Under the pieces are notes generated by a model. That model saw only the letters and a program-made list of their open reading frames with translations. It was not told where the DNA came from and did not search any database. A DNA stretch of 64,000 bases, taken from Cornus controversa. Taxonomy: Eukaryota; Streptophyta; Magnoliopsida; Cornales; Cornaceae. Below are positions 49,174 through 60,877 of this stretch, in pieces. Positions within the stretch are counted from its first letter, which is position 1, and the number at the start of each line of letters is the position of its first letter. The stretch lies in the NCBI GenBank assembly GCA_026545225.1, contig CM048849.1:48095836-48159835 (forward strand), written 5' to 3'. The position numbers were made by a program, and so were the translations under genes.

Positions 49174-49180
<7 letters not shown>
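49017..49180. repeat. second, crossing 26-bp perfect inverted repeat
   Basis: 49017-49042 (ending CATCTCTCTCTCTTA) is the exact reverse complement of 49155-49180. Its left arm directly abuts the right arm of the 65-bp repeat, so the two stems cannot form at once. A (TA)n tract lies in its loop and another follows it to about 49220. Confidence 0.95.
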
Positions 49181-49223
<43 letters not shown>

Positions 49224-49859
49224 AGGTAATTAGCATTAATTTCACTCTAAGTGCAATTTACAACTCACTCCATATAAAAGGAAGGTTCTTGTTTTATCAC
49301 ATTCAGTTTTTAATGAAGTATTAATTTTTTTCGTATAAAAGATTGTATTAATCTTGATTAGAAGAAAAAGACAGATTACATCTTAATTTGGAAAGTTCTA
49401 AATGAATGGATAATTATTATTATTTAAAAAATGATAATTATAAAAAATTGTCAGACCTACACTTTCTCATCCATAGAATGTATGTGGTAAAACTTACCAC
49501 ATGTATCCAATAGATGTAAAAGTGTAGATTTAACAATTCTGCCTAAGTAGTATGGTCTTTATTATTTTTTCACCTGGTAATTAAATTAAAGTTAACCAAA
49601 TGTTTCATTTTTAAAACTAATTATGTTTTATATAAAAAAAAAATATAGCATATTAGAAGGTAATACCATTTCATTCAAACAACATTCTATGCAGCCAAAC
49701 ATGAAATAAGAATAGTCATTCCATTCTATTTTTATTTCATTTTATTTCTGCGTACCAAACTAGTCCTTAGTGATAATTTTTTCTATAATAAACATGTTTT
49801 GGTTTTTGTAGTTGGAATGACTAAAAATCTTTTGGGAGTAATTTGAAAATTCAAGTCTC

Positions 49860-50093
49860 CTTCCACTTTTCATCTAATTGCATGAGGAATCAAACCGTAA
49901 GTAAATACAATATGGGTGGGGATCACAATTACAGTTCAAACTGAAAATGAAGCACATCAATTTAAGTGTCCAAACAAACGCATTACATATAAATAAGCAA
50001 AAGTTTACACATCTAGATACATAGAATGAACTCCCAATATAATACCTCCACCTCAGTCTCTTTAGGGCTTTAACCCCACCACTGTACCTAAAA
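49860..50093 (-). other. candidate 3' UTR exon of PSAF
   Basis: Reading on the minus strand, the PSAF stop is followed by TAATGCAG and GTTTGT at about 50513, a plausible donor. TGTTTTTAG and GTACAGTGG at about 50093 look like an acceptor. The segment after it has 3'-UTR-like composition. No other gene claims it. This is inference from splice-like borders only. Confidence 0.35.
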
Positions 50094-50427
50094 ACAGAAC
50101 ACAAGTCACATAAATAACTTATAATAACAATAACAATCTAGTATTAAATAGAAAGAAGTTCCAATCTTCAATTTTAAGTAAGGTATTAAATTAATGGGCA
50201 AATTACAGGGCAAATTACATTTCCCTCGAAATTTATAATTACAGAAACTGTTCATATATTTTTAAAAATAACATTTCTGTCACCTGACATTTAATATCTG
50301 ATAACAATTTCCCCTTCCTTTAAAAGAGGCACCACAACTGGTGAGGAAATTTTGATGATGTCAACACAGATTTTTTATTTTATTTTATCAAACACCATCT
50401 TTCATAGTACAAACCTTACCAATATGC

Positions 50428-50462
<35 letters not shown>

Positions 50463-50533
50463 CAATATGTATATAGGCTTGTTGTATATGGGCTTGAATA
50501 GGAGAAAAACAAACCTGCATTAGCTGATAGAAT

Positions 50534-51223
50534 TTAGACGGTTTTGTCAATAAGGTCTCCAGTCACGAGCGCTCTGTAGGCAGCAACAGGCCAGATGAAT
50601 CCTCTGAAGACGATACTGGATGCCAGAGGCACATCAATGATGATCTCCTTCATAGTGGGCTTCTTGTCATCCCGGATCGCAATCAGGTAGGTCCGACCCA
50701 CCCACCCGATCCAACCCGCGATGTACAGGAACAAAATCCCAGGAGTAATAAACTCGCCCCAGTGCCTCTGGTCCCCACTCACGATCAAGTGAGGCAGACC
50801 GTCCGATCCGCACAACAACCCCTGTTTCCCATAATTGTCAAATCTACGCTTCGTCTTCTCCATCGTGGCTTTGATAGCCAGTGCCGGCGCACTATCAGGG
50901 GCGTACAGCTTCAACGACGATTCCAGCTTCTTCAGCTGTTGCTTCTCGCGTTTGGCGAACTGTTTGGATTCTTTGCATGGGGTGAGGCCGGCGATGTCGG
51001 CTGATGCGGGGAGTGGGGCCGACAAAAGGATGGAGGAAAGCGCGAGTGCAGCGGAGAAGGCCTGGAGTGGCGATGCACCGGATGATGATGATGATGAAGA
51101 TGACGGGTCTGAGCTGGCTGAGCATGTGATCATGGAGGGTCTTGATTTGGAGGTGAATTGAGAGTTGAGCACCTTTGGTTTGGTGATGGGTTTGGAGAGG
51201 TTAATGGGTATTGTCAGAGACAT
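50534..51223 (-). CDS. PSAF: photosystem I reaction centre subunit III (PsaF), chloroplast precursor
   Basis: A single exon encodes a 229-residue precursor. PsaF is the lumen-exposed photosystem I subunit that docks plastocyanin and also contacts LHCI. Residues 1-48 are a serine/threonine-rich stromal transit peptide. Residues 49-75 are a hydrophobic thylakoid-transfer domain ending in the processing signal ASA. The mature chain starts [12 protein letters not shown] at residue 76 and is 154 residues long, the usual plant size. The N-terminal helix with [17 protein letters not shown] supplies the lysines that bind plastocyanin. [31 protein letters not shown] (membrane helix) and the C-terminal helix follow. 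Nothing is missing. It is the only gene within about 11 kb on the left and 6.5 kb on the right, apart from the RBR fragment. Confidence 0.98.
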   Translation of the reverse strand: MSLTIPINLSKPITKPKVLNSQFTSKSRPSMITCSASSDPSSSSSSSSGASPLQAFSAALALSSILLSAPLPASADIAGLTPCKESKQFAKREKQQLKKLESSLKLYAPDSAPALAIKATMEKTKRRFDNYGKQGLLCGSDGLPHLIVSGDQRHWGEFITPGILFLYIAGWIGWVGRTYLIAIRDDKKPTMKEIIIDVPLASSIVFRGFIWPVAAYRALVTGDLIDKTV

Positions 51224-51387
51224 TTTTGCTTTCTCTCTCTAAAAGTATATTATGGGTTTCTTGTGCTCTGCTCAGTAAGGCGTGTTGTTTTAGAGAGAGA
51301 GAGACAGAGTTGAGGGAGGGAGTTGGAGGGAGGGTTTTTAGATTTTAGGGGAGATGGAATTAGTGGTGGAATGGGGAGGAGAGAGAG

Positions 51388-51508
51388 GATAAGATGGGGA
51401 GTGAGCAAGGGAAGCTGAGTTGGGTAGTTTTTATTGGTTGGGAGTGTTTGGATGTGGGTTAGTTAGATTCTCTCAATCTTTGCATTAGCGGGAGGGAGGG
51501 AGGATAAG
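51388..51508 (-). promoter_or_regulatory. PSAF promoter elements
   Basis: Two GATAAG (I-box-type) words lie at 51388-51393 and 51503-51508. A CCAAT box on the minus strand lies at 51433-51437, about 210 bases upstream of the PSAF ATG. A CT-rich leader (51230-51400 read on the minus strand) follows. I-boxes and CT-rich leaders are known from light-responsive photosynthesis promoters. The assignment here is by position. Confidence 0.5.
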
Positions 51509-51509
51509 A

Positions 51510-52810
51510 AATGCTGTACACAACAGGGGGCCTAGTGGCTTGTGGTATTATATTCTTTGCATGAAACCTACTTCAGATATCAACACGTGTCTTAATATAA
51601 TAATAATATAACAAGTTTTTTTATTTGATAATTTAATTCAGTATATAATTATCAATGAAATAAAGTAAAATTTTACACTCATTTAAATTTCAAATTAGGT
51701 ATTAAAGAGATTCTCGATTTATCATTAACAATTACAAAATTAACAATTTTTTTTGTATATATAAATAAATCACCATTGCACCCCAAGTCTAACCGCATTC
51801 GGTCAACGATTAAAGAAATTATGGTAATTAATGGTCTAATTTGGTTGTGTGATTGTTGGGGGCTTATCATCAATTCATTTATATGAAAAAAATAATAACA
51901 AAATCAGTTTTCTTTTTCATCTATTTTCTCACACATTCGAATGATAGAAAAATCAATATTTAAAACGAAGACAAATTAGATTTTTCCTTTTTTATTTTTT
52001 ATTCTGTGCAGTTTGATTTGATTTTCTAACTGAACAGTTTTACTTTGGTTCTAAAAACAGTGGAATTAATAGAATCGATTCAGGGTTTAATAGTTACAAA
52101 AAAAAAAGAAAAAAAAAAAGAGGAGCCAATTTGAACCGAATTGTGAGATATATATACACTTATGTAATTTTTATTTTATTTTATTGATTGGTAAGAATTA
52201 TGTTAGTTAACATAGACTTCCATATAATTTAGTAAACTCTTACAAAATGTCCCCCTAAAAATTCCAGTTTTCTAAGTATTTCTTCATTTATTTTTCTCTC
52301 TCCATACATATTTTAATTTTTTAACCTATATAAGTGAGAGTTTAATGTAAAATCAATATATTTTTTAGGGGTTAAAAGTTTTTTTTTTATTTAAAAAAAA
52401 TAGAGGATGACTAACAAATGGCTATATTTTTATGAAATGGATCATACTAAATCAATGTAATATGGTTTAACCCTTACCATATTACATTATTGATATGTTG
52501 TTAAATGATTTTATAAATGCACTCTTGAATAGGTAATAGAGGAATATTAATCTACAACATAAAAATTAGACTAAATGGGGGTTTTGATTTAGGCTAAATG
52601 TAGTTAATATTATGCTATATATATTTTTATGGAAGCTTAATTCGCAAATTCGAACCACTCAAACCATTCTTGTATGGTTCGGATTGGATCAGTTCCATTA
52701 ATTTGATTTGGTTTCAACTTTTACAAAATATTTAAAATTAATTTGGTTCTAGGTTACCGTTTAAATCAAACTAACCCAATAACCCAATCTGTGTACCCCT
52801 AAGTCCTCGC
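51510..52810. other. AT-rich intergenic region upstream of PSAF
   Basis: No gene is seen. The segment 52660-52800 with GGTTCGGATTGGATCAG and AACCCAATCTGTGTACCCCTAA resembles one end of an old hAT-type element. Confidence 0.4.
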
Positions 52811-52818
52811 ATGAGCTG

Positions 52819-53493
52819 CGGGATGGCAACGGGGCGGGTATGGGGCAGGTATGCCAAAACCCTACCCCGCCCCATCAAAGAAATACAAAATCCATCTCCC
52901 GTTAAGAACCCTAACGAGTTGGTGGTAAGCATACCACTACCGCCTCATTTAGAGAAACAGAGGAATAACAAAATTCTTAAAATCCTTTACTTTATATGCT
53001 TTAAATTCGATATTTGGACTAAATGTACCCAAACGATGATACAACACTCCTACAGTCAAAACCCCAATATATAAGACCAAAGAAAATGACATAAACATAC
53101 ATACATATGTAGATGAAGATGGAAACGGTTTTGGCCTTCAAGAATTTTTTTTATTATAGATCTATTATGTACACAAGATAGAGTTCTCTTTTAGCCATAA
53201 GATAAAGAGAGGAATAGAGCAGAAGAAGATAACCTAGTGGTTGTCGTATATCTAGCATACTATATTTATATAAGTAATATAATAATAAAAAAATGGCACA
53301 TTTCATACAATTATGTCACTATATATATATGTATATATGTATGTATGTATATAATCGGGGCGGGGCGGGTATTAAGCGGGTTTTTTTTTTAAAACCATAC
53401 CCGCCCCTACTCCTATTAGGGGCGGACCAAATCCCCTCCATTAGGGGCGGAGCGGGGCGGAAACCCGTCGGGGCAGAGGAAATTGCCATCCTG
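52819..53493. mobile_element. hAT-type non-autonomous element, about 675 bp, GC-rich ends
   Basis: The left end is CGGGATGGCAAC and the right end, on the minus strand, CAGGATGGCAATT. The 8-bp flanks are ATGAGCTG and ATGAGCAT, matching at the first six positions and so consistent with an eroded target duplication. GGGGCGGG blocks lie near both ends. The middle is ordinary AT-rich DNA with a (TA)n tract. There is no transposase. Confidence 0.75.
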
Positions 53494-55053
53494 ATGAGCA
53501 TCAAATTTCTCCGTACATAATTTAATTTTTTAACCAATATAAGTGAGGGTTTAATGTAAAATTGATATATTTTGAGGGGTTAAAAGTTTAAGAAAAATGA
53601 AGGATGACTAGGAAATAGCCTAATATATCTTATAATAAGGTTCTTCAATCTAGATTAAAATACTCTCTCTAAGTTTTAAAAGTGAAAACTGCAGTCATTT
53701 TTACTTTTTAAATCTCTTATATTAAATTTCATAGTGAAACCTCAACGATTTAAGCCAAAGAAACATAATTAAAAAATAATCACTCTAAAGCTATTGACAA
53801 TGGAACTGAATTCTACAAGACTGAGGTTCATTAGCAGTAGGCGTTATTTATTGAAGCCTTTTAATTTTTTTTTTAGTGGAATGTATGATCTCTCCTCCCC
53901 AAATAAAAAGGTTATGAGTTCGATTGTTTTCGCTTTAACGTCAAAATATATATATCCGTCAAAAATGACTTCTAAAATGAAAAGTGGCTCATTTAATAGT
54001 AAATTCTGTTATTAAATCTGATTTCTTTTCTCGTTAAATAATTAAATTAAGGGTGAGTTATTTTGACCTCCTCTGAGGTTTAGCTGATTATTATCGGATT
54101 AAAGTTTTTAAAATATGGTGGTCAACCTCTAATGAATTTTGATTAACTTTACTCCGGATATCCTTGTTGTAAATTGATAGACAGTTCTATTAAAGTCAAT
54201 TAGTATAAAAAATTAAAAAGCAGAAACTTCTCTTGGTGGCGGTAATATTGGTGTAACATTGATGGAAAAAATACGTATAAAAAACAGATTAATGTTAGTC
54301 AAATGATTATAAATTGAGGTTATTTTTGTACAAAAACATTATAATTTGATAATACTTTTGTAATTGTACATTAAATGTGATTTTGTTTAACGGATCGTTA
54401 GTCTGACAGATGTGTGTGAGTACTTTTGCAAAAAAATAATAATTTGAGCTTGCATATGGAAAGCAATGAAATTTATGTGCTACTTCCATTAAGTTCAACT
54501 TTATCATGATATTGAAATGCAAGCAGGTTAACCATCACAGGCAAAGCGTGATTTTTAAATCTAACTCGCTCTCTTGATTCATGTTCTGAGAAGGTATAAC
54601 TAACAGGCTTTGTAAGACTATTATTTATATAAGATAGAGAAGGTTTATATAACTTAACAATATTTAATGAATTTAAACTTACTTTATACATAAATAACAT
54701 ATTAAATAAACTAGATTAATCACATCAGGTGTAAATCTTCATTTATAAAGTTGGAGTTTCATTAGTTTAATAGTTAAAACAATTAATTTGAAACATTAAT
54801 TAATCTAACATCTTTTCCTCCAAGCACCTAGCAACGTGAAAACTCAAAACATATAAACTCAATAATGTGTTGTGAAAATAATTTGGAATTTGATTTTAAA
54901 CCAAACCAAACACTCGCAAAGGACCGGTGAGCCCCACCTACTCATCTGGTGGCCTCTTTATCACTATTTAATGTTTTTCGCATCTTTTTTTCGATAATTA
55001 TTTGATACATGTGAGATGGAGTCACCAGAGCACTGCATGTGTCGGGTGAGAAA
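53494..55053. other. gene-free stretch with a diverged fold-back relic
   Basis: From 54049 to about 54430 the words TTTTGACCTCCTCTGAGGTTT and AACGGATCGTTAGTCTGACA mark an old relative of the family at 34907-36031. Near 53920 GTTATGAGTTCGATTG resembles a polymerase III B-box and may be a SINE scrap. Otherwise I see nothing. Confidence 0.4.
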
Positions 55054-55365
55054 TTATAGAATGCTGGCCACCATCGCCGACAAAAAAAAAAAAGAAAGAT
55101 TGAGAGAGATTAAATGGTGGCAACCACCATCATGAACAAGACTGTATTTGCATTTAGGGCATCTGGTCCACTGCTGTTGTTCTCTGGCAAGCTGCATGAA
55201 GAGGACATCATATTCGTCACCTTCCTGGTTAGATCTGTTGTTTGATGACATTATGCATATATATCCGCAGGCTAGTGAAGTTTGAAACTGCCTCTCAAAC
55301 ATGCTTTCACTTTGTCCTCTATGTATGTTCCCCATAATTTCAAGAGCATCATAAAACAAGTTCAA
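55054..55365 (-). pseudogene. fragment of an RBR-type E3 ubiquitin ligase (IBR/RING2 part)
   Basis: The 103-residue minus-strand frame includes DVLFMQLAREQQQWTRCPKC, then KYSLVHDGGCHHL. This matches the RING2 entry of plant RBR ligases (phenylalanine, leucine-alanine, then W-x-RCPKC and a GC pair). The upstream part (NHRGQSESMFERQF-like region) does not look like an IBR domain. After HHL the frame turns into unrelated sequence, so the CxC half of RING2 is absent. No neighbouring exons were found. I take it as a captured or decayed exon. Confidence 0.6.
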
Positions 55366-55439
55366 TGGAGTTTTCTGTAGAATTGTTTTATATATATATA
55401 GAATAATGATATGTTAAACAAAGGTTTTCCGACCTAACA

Positions 55440-55850
55440 TGGCCAAAAATTATTCATCCTAAAAAATAATATTTTCTCTCTCTACCAAAAAATATTTTAT
55501 TGGTAATATCTCTTATTTCTCTCTATATTTGTTTAGTACTTTCTTTCTCTACCAAATAATATTATATCTCTAATATCTTTTCTTTCTTTCTAAATTTGTT
55601 ATTACTTTATTTTTCTACAAAAGAATATTTTCTCTAATATCTCTTCATTCTCTCTATATTTGTTAGTACTTTTTCTTTCTACCAAACAATATTCTCTCAC
55701 CATATATATCTCTTCATTTTCTCTACATTTATGCTCTCTTGGTATATTTGCACACACTCTTTCTCTCTCTATATATATAGCTATGCAATTCTCTCTCTAT
55801 ATTTAACCCTCCATTTATTTATCTATGTTTATTTTTCTCGAATTTTTTTT
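55440..55850. repeat. degenerate CT-rich tandem repeat, about 65-bp unit
   Basis: The phrase CTCTACCAAATAATATT, then TCTCTAATATCTCTT and TCTCTATATTTGTTAGTACTT recurs about four times (near 55480, 55545, 55615 and 55678). Copies are clearly diverged. Confidence 0.65.
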
Positions 55851-55918
55851 TTTTTTTAACACCGATTGTCTCTCTTATCTCATTTTGAAAACTTAAGGCA
55901 TATAATAAAATATCTGAA

Positions 55919-57167
55919 GACCAACAATAAATGAGCCCATCCAACTCCTATTCCTTTTTCTTTATAACTTATTTTAATAATAACTAAAAGTGATAGCGTT
56001 AGTATAACATTGGACAACCGTAATACTTAGTATCTAAATATTTAATAGGAAATCGATATCTGCACTTCTATTTTTTTCAATTGCATTCCCATTTTAAAAC
56101 AAATATCACTTTTAAGCGAATGATTACTTTTTTTCAAATACGAAACTACCTTTTAGATATCCTCTTTTTGTCTTACATCTTTAATATTTTTGGATTCTTT
56201 TGAAAGAATAAACCAAAAAAATACAAAAAAAAAAATACCTGAAAAAAATAACCCAAAAAAAAAAAGTTTTCTTTTTATAGGACACAAAAAAAGTTATATA
56301 TGTTAAATAAATTAACTTTTGACAAGACCAAAATATATATAAATATTTCTATAAATAAATTATCTCTTTTGGCATGAATCAAAAATTAAAAAGTACCAAA
56401 AAAAAAAGTTATTCTGTTGAATAAATTATATCTTTTGACAGGACCCAAAAACAAAGTATCTAAAAAAAATTATTCTTGTTAAATAAATTATCTCCATTGA
56501 GAGGACCCAAAAATAAGTTATATTTTTTTAATAAATTATCTCTTTTGATAGGATTAAAAAAAGAAATTATTTCTTTTGATAGGATTAAAAGAAGAAATTA
56601 TCTCTTTTGGAAGAACCGAAAAAAAAAGTAATATTTGTTGAATAAATTATCTCTTTTGACAAGTTTTAAAAAAAAAAAAAAAAAAACCTAAGAAAAAGTT
56701 ATCTCTTTTGACAAGAGCCAAAAAAAAAAAGTTCTAAAGAAGGTAAAAAAATTATTTTTTTTGACAGAAACAAAAAAATAAATAAAAGTAATATAGAAAG
56801 TAAAGAAACTAAAAAATAGTTTAAGTTTATAGTATAAATGACAGTTGTGGTATTATAAAATAAGAAATGATATATTAATTAGTTTAAAGACGTTCTTGTC
56901 ATTTGTTTTAAAAGAAAAATGTAAGTGGAGTGCAATTGTTGAAAATGAGAGTACCCGCTTCGTTATTTAATATTTGTATACTTCCTTATTTAATATTTGT
57001 ATGTAGTGACTATATTTATGTATATATGAAAGAAGAAATATTTTCAGTATACTGTGTAGTTTATATATATATATATGTAAAGACCCACAATAAATTAGCC
57101 GATCCAACTTTTATTTCTTTTTTCATAACTTTTTTTAATATAACTAAAGATGACGTGTGAGTATAAC
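55919..57167. repeat. diverged direct repeats (about 88 bp) flanking an A-rich array
   Basis: 55919-56008 and 57082-57167 both read GACCMACAATAAAT..., ATCCAACT, CATAACTT/TATAACTT, AACTAAA and end GTATAAC. Between them, 56300-56770 repeats AATAAATTATCTCTTTTGACA followed by A-rich runs seven or more times. The unit varies in length, and nothing here looks coding. Confidence 0.6.
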
Positions 57168-57577
57168 GATACTACATAGTACTTTGACATTTGACCAGTG
57201 ATTGCTTGTATAGAAATTGGAACTAGCATTAAAGAGATTACACAATGTAAACCCGACATAAATATACCTATTAGTCATTTTCTAATATATCATTAATCTT
57301 CCACAATAAAATTATCATTATATCTAATGAATTCTGTATTGTAACTGTGATTTATCAATGGTTGGACTAAAAAAAACTCCAATGTAATAGTATTCAATTA
57401 GGAGCTAATCAAAAGTTGCTTCCTCACCCACCAGTCACCACCACCCACCCAGTTCATGAGCTAATCAAGAGTTGGTCCCTACAGCATTCTGGGTCTTGGT
57501 CCCCAATTTTTTTAAAACAACACCTTAACACCTACCCCCATTTTTAAGCCCGCTATCGAAGTACAGTAGTATTCTTA

Positions 57578-57616
<39 letters not shown>

Positions 57617-57686
57617 AGAAAGTCGTTTTTCAAGTTTCAGCTACGACTCTCAACTCTACAAGGGAAGAGAGAAGAATTCATCTACT

Positions 57687-57725
<39 letters not shown>

Positions 57726-57768
57726 CATATACACTGTAAAAGTCGTTTGCCTCTCCGTCTCCATCGAA
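57168..57768 (+). promoter_or_regulatory. upstream region and 5' leader of RAD52-2
   Basis: A (TG)n tract (57589-57616) and a (CT)n tract (57689-57720) followed by ATATACATATACA lie just ahead of the ATG at 57769. The CT tract is probably in the 5' UTR. No single promoter box can be assigned. Confidence 0.45.
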
Positions 57769-59688
57769 ATGGCAGTTCAGAGTGGCAGCTTCCTCAGACA
57801 ATTCACGATGCCGGCGACGGAATCTCGTTGTCCGGCGATCACGTCCTCCTATTCAGGCCAAAAAATTCCCAACCGGAGGATGCAAATGGGTACCCATTTC
57901 GGGGGTAGCAGTAACGGAATTAACAGAAGGTGCAGAGCTTCAGTGCCTGTGATGGCTCTGGATCGGAATAGCAGTGGTTCCGATGGCAATAAGAAGACAT
58001 CGGTGCCGAATTCGAACTACGTGGTGCCACTGGACAAGTCGTCTTGCATCACTCGGCCTCTCGCCGAGATCCTCCGGGACCTCAACAAGAGGATTCCTGA
58101 TAACATCATCAAATCTTCTGATGATGGTGATGATTCCATTTTCATACCCTGGTAATTCAACTCCTTTTTTCTTTGTTTGTGGGTTCACAGTGTAAATTTT
58201 GATCTTTTGTTTGTGTTTGGTCTTCGATCTGACGGTTGATCTGAGGAAACTTTTGGGTGATCTAATGATGTGCAGGTACCATGCTAATCGGATGTTGAGT
58301 TTCTACGCTCCAGGTGCGATCTCTGGTTTATTTGCTCCTCTGGGATTTTCATAGCATATATACAATTCATATATAGATACATGCAAGTTACCAAATCGGT
58401 CAAAACACCAGAAAAGTGATCTGTCAGTATTGCATTGTATTACATGTAATTATCTTTCCCGTCATCTTTTAGCCCTTTTATAATTTAGGCGTTTTTCCTA
58501 TGTTTCCAGGTGCACAGTTCTGTTGTTTCCTCGGATAGCTGTTGTTGAAATGTATTGATGAATTTGATGTTAAATTTTTATGCATTTATCATTAGCTGAG
58601 TTTACTGATTTCAAACCCTGTAGTTAGCGAAGTTTAGGCCAATTATTTGCCCTAGGTTGCTTCCATAACTATTGGTTGTCAGACTGGAATTATGTTGCAC
58701 TTGAGACAAATACATTTGGGTTATCACAAACACAAATAAGCAAATTTCCAGATCTTCTCTATTGTTGATGTGGTATTGTTGTGTTGTGGTCGACCTCTCT
58801 TGTATGAACGTGCACAAGCTTGGCAGAGATTCTAACAAGATCAATCCTCTGGTACATCAATGTTATAACATAAAAGAACCTTCCAAGTGCTCTGTTATGG
58901 TGTCCTTTATGAGTTCATCTCTCTCTATTACCTTAGAATAAATGAGAGAAAATGTTAGATGCTGCACTATGTAGATCCACAAGTTCTTGTGCTACACGGG
59001 ATAAATCTGCATATGATTACTGTGGAGGTGCAAATCTGACCTGTTGGTGTTTGTTTACATGGGCCCTCTGGCAACAGTTTTTGATCTTATGAGTACAGAT
59101 GGCAATTTACCAGCCCCACCTCTATTAGGATGGGTTTGGTTGTGTGCTAATTGGGGTGGAGATGGGTTTGGGAGGAGGGTTAAAATCTGTACTGTCTGGA
59201 CCCTCCGTTATTATTTAAAACTATATTATCAATAACTATTTCATTCTTGGATTTTTTTTCCATGTTCATTTTAGATTTCTAACTACAATGCTAAGAAATT
59301 TATGCATATAGTTGTTGAGTATTTATTGGACCTATATTTTTTCTGGAAAAAAAAAGAATTAGTTTAGAATTGATTTAAAAAAAAAAAAAAAATTTGTGTG
59401 TAGCATGGTGACTTGAACTTGCTCTGACCTCAAGCTGGGGTGGGGTGGGGCGGTTGCTACAGTTTAGATTATTATTATTAATTTTTTCACAAGACGGATT
59501 TGTGATGGGGGTTTCCTTAGTTCTCACAATTTCAGTTTCACCATCATGAACTCAAAAATTTCCAGATCTTCTCTGATGTTTAGACCTTTTCTGCAGGTTG
59601 GTGTGGAGAGATACGTGATGTTATTTTCTCTGAAAATGGAAGTGTGACTGTGGTGTACCGTGTCACAATACGCGGGTCTGATGGAGAG
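57769..59688 (+). CDS. RAD52-2: DNA repair RAD52-like protein 2, chloroplast (partial: 3' exon(s) beyond window)
   Basis: Three exons are visible (57769-58151, 58276-58313 and 59597-59688), joined in frame to 171 residues. RAD52-2 (also ODB2) binds single-stranded DNA and promotes strand annealing in plastid or organelle DNA repair. The N-terminus (MAVQSGSFLRQFTMPATES) is basic, serine-rich and transit-peptide-like. The conserved core is NSNYVVPLDKSSCITRPLAE, then ILRDLNKRIPDNIIK, FIPWYHANRMLSFYAPGWCG and VTVVYRVTIRGSDGE. By comparison with Arabidopsis At5g47870, a final segment starting AHRESTGTV and ending in the acidic, cysteine-containing tail should follow. It is not found up to 64000. 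The third intron is therefore over 4.3 kb and filled with insertions. The visible part has no defect. Confidence 0.9.
59096..59453. mobile_element. decayed hAT-like element in RAD52-2 intron 2
   Basis: It starts ACAGATGGCAATTTACCAGCCCCACC-like (positions 59096-59121) and ends in GGGGTGGGGTGGGGCGG near 59436-59452. It resembles the element at 52819-53493. Terminal repeats are eroded and no clear target duplication remains. Confidence 0.45.
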
Positions 59689-60733
59689 GTGAGTCTCTTT
59701 TCTGTGTGATGCGATGTGTCTGTATATGTTTTCATCTGATAAGTTTTTTTTATGTTATAAGGCTTTATGTCCAATATATATTTTCATATGACCATAATCA
59801 ACCAAATCGAAGCACACTAAATTTATTGCAGTACCTTTGACTATCGTTTAGTTTCTAAGACATAATAAAAGCTCATTCATTTATTTGTTGTATTTATTAA
59901 ATTTTCGTTATTTATAAAATCTTGGTTCCATGTCACACAACTTTGTCTTGCATAAAAGAACACTAAAAAGCTACAACTCTACTTAGGTAGCTTATGCGGA
60001 TTTATCCAGATTTTGGGGCAAGGGCTTGAAATTTTCAGTTGATATATTTAATAACTAGAACTGATGCTATAACTAATGTAAATAAATCTGCACATAAGAC
60101 ATATATGAGTAATTTCATGTGTTTTCCAAGTCAATTATGAAATAGAATAGTTCAATCTCTGATTGAGCCATTACTTGTAAAACATTAAAGATTTATTTAT
60201 GCTGAAACTCTAAAGGTTTCTAGTTATCCTGGTTAGTTCTTCCTGCATTCATTGTAAAATCCAGTACTTATCAGGGTATGCAGAATTTCTTTTTTGTACA
60301 ATCTCCCTTCTTTTGAAGTTAAACCAGCTAGTTTCCATGTTAGGATTTCTAACTTTGTCTTAATAGTTATCTTTGTGCTATTTTACACAATTTTAAATTA
60401 CTAGACAGAAGCAGCTATCTAAATCACAATTGGTGTTACTGGGGTTTCCATTTTACTTGAATAGTTCACCTTTTAACTTTGGATTGCTGTGAAACTTGAA
60501 GTTGGGTTTTAAGTTCTTGCGCAAAGTGCAATATTACTTCGTGATGGGTATCTTCTCTGTTCTTTCTTCTGTCCTGGCATGGGGTTTTAGGTTCTCTAAG
60601 GAAACATCAATGCTTTTATTTTCTTACATTATTTGATCAGTTAATGAATTAATGGTTTAGGTGCTGCAGCTAAGATGTAAGCTCATGTAAATAGAGGGAA
60701 GAAAACCAACTTTGAGGGTTTCCCCCTCTGTTT

Positions 60734-60861
60734 CCTCAGTTGGTAAATTCTATGTATATACATGCTATAACTCCGTCGATGTCACCATAGACCCAGTAGC
60801 TCTATGGTATGCAGTGAGGCGTCTTGTTCCCTCAGTTGGTAAATTCTATGTATATACATGC
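60734..60861. repeat. 32-bp direct repeat, two copies
   Basis: Copies at 60734-60765 and 60830-60861 share CCTCAGTTGGTAAATTC and TATGTATATACATGC exactly. They lie 64 bases apart and just upstream of the hairpin at 60878-60961, in the long third intron of RAD52-2. Confidence 0.9.
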
Positions 60862-60877
60862 CATACCTTCCTGCTGC

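Noticed and set aside
57940-58195. alternative frames over RAD52-2 exon 1
   Set aside because: The RAD52-2 frame has clear family motifs. The others are shadows.
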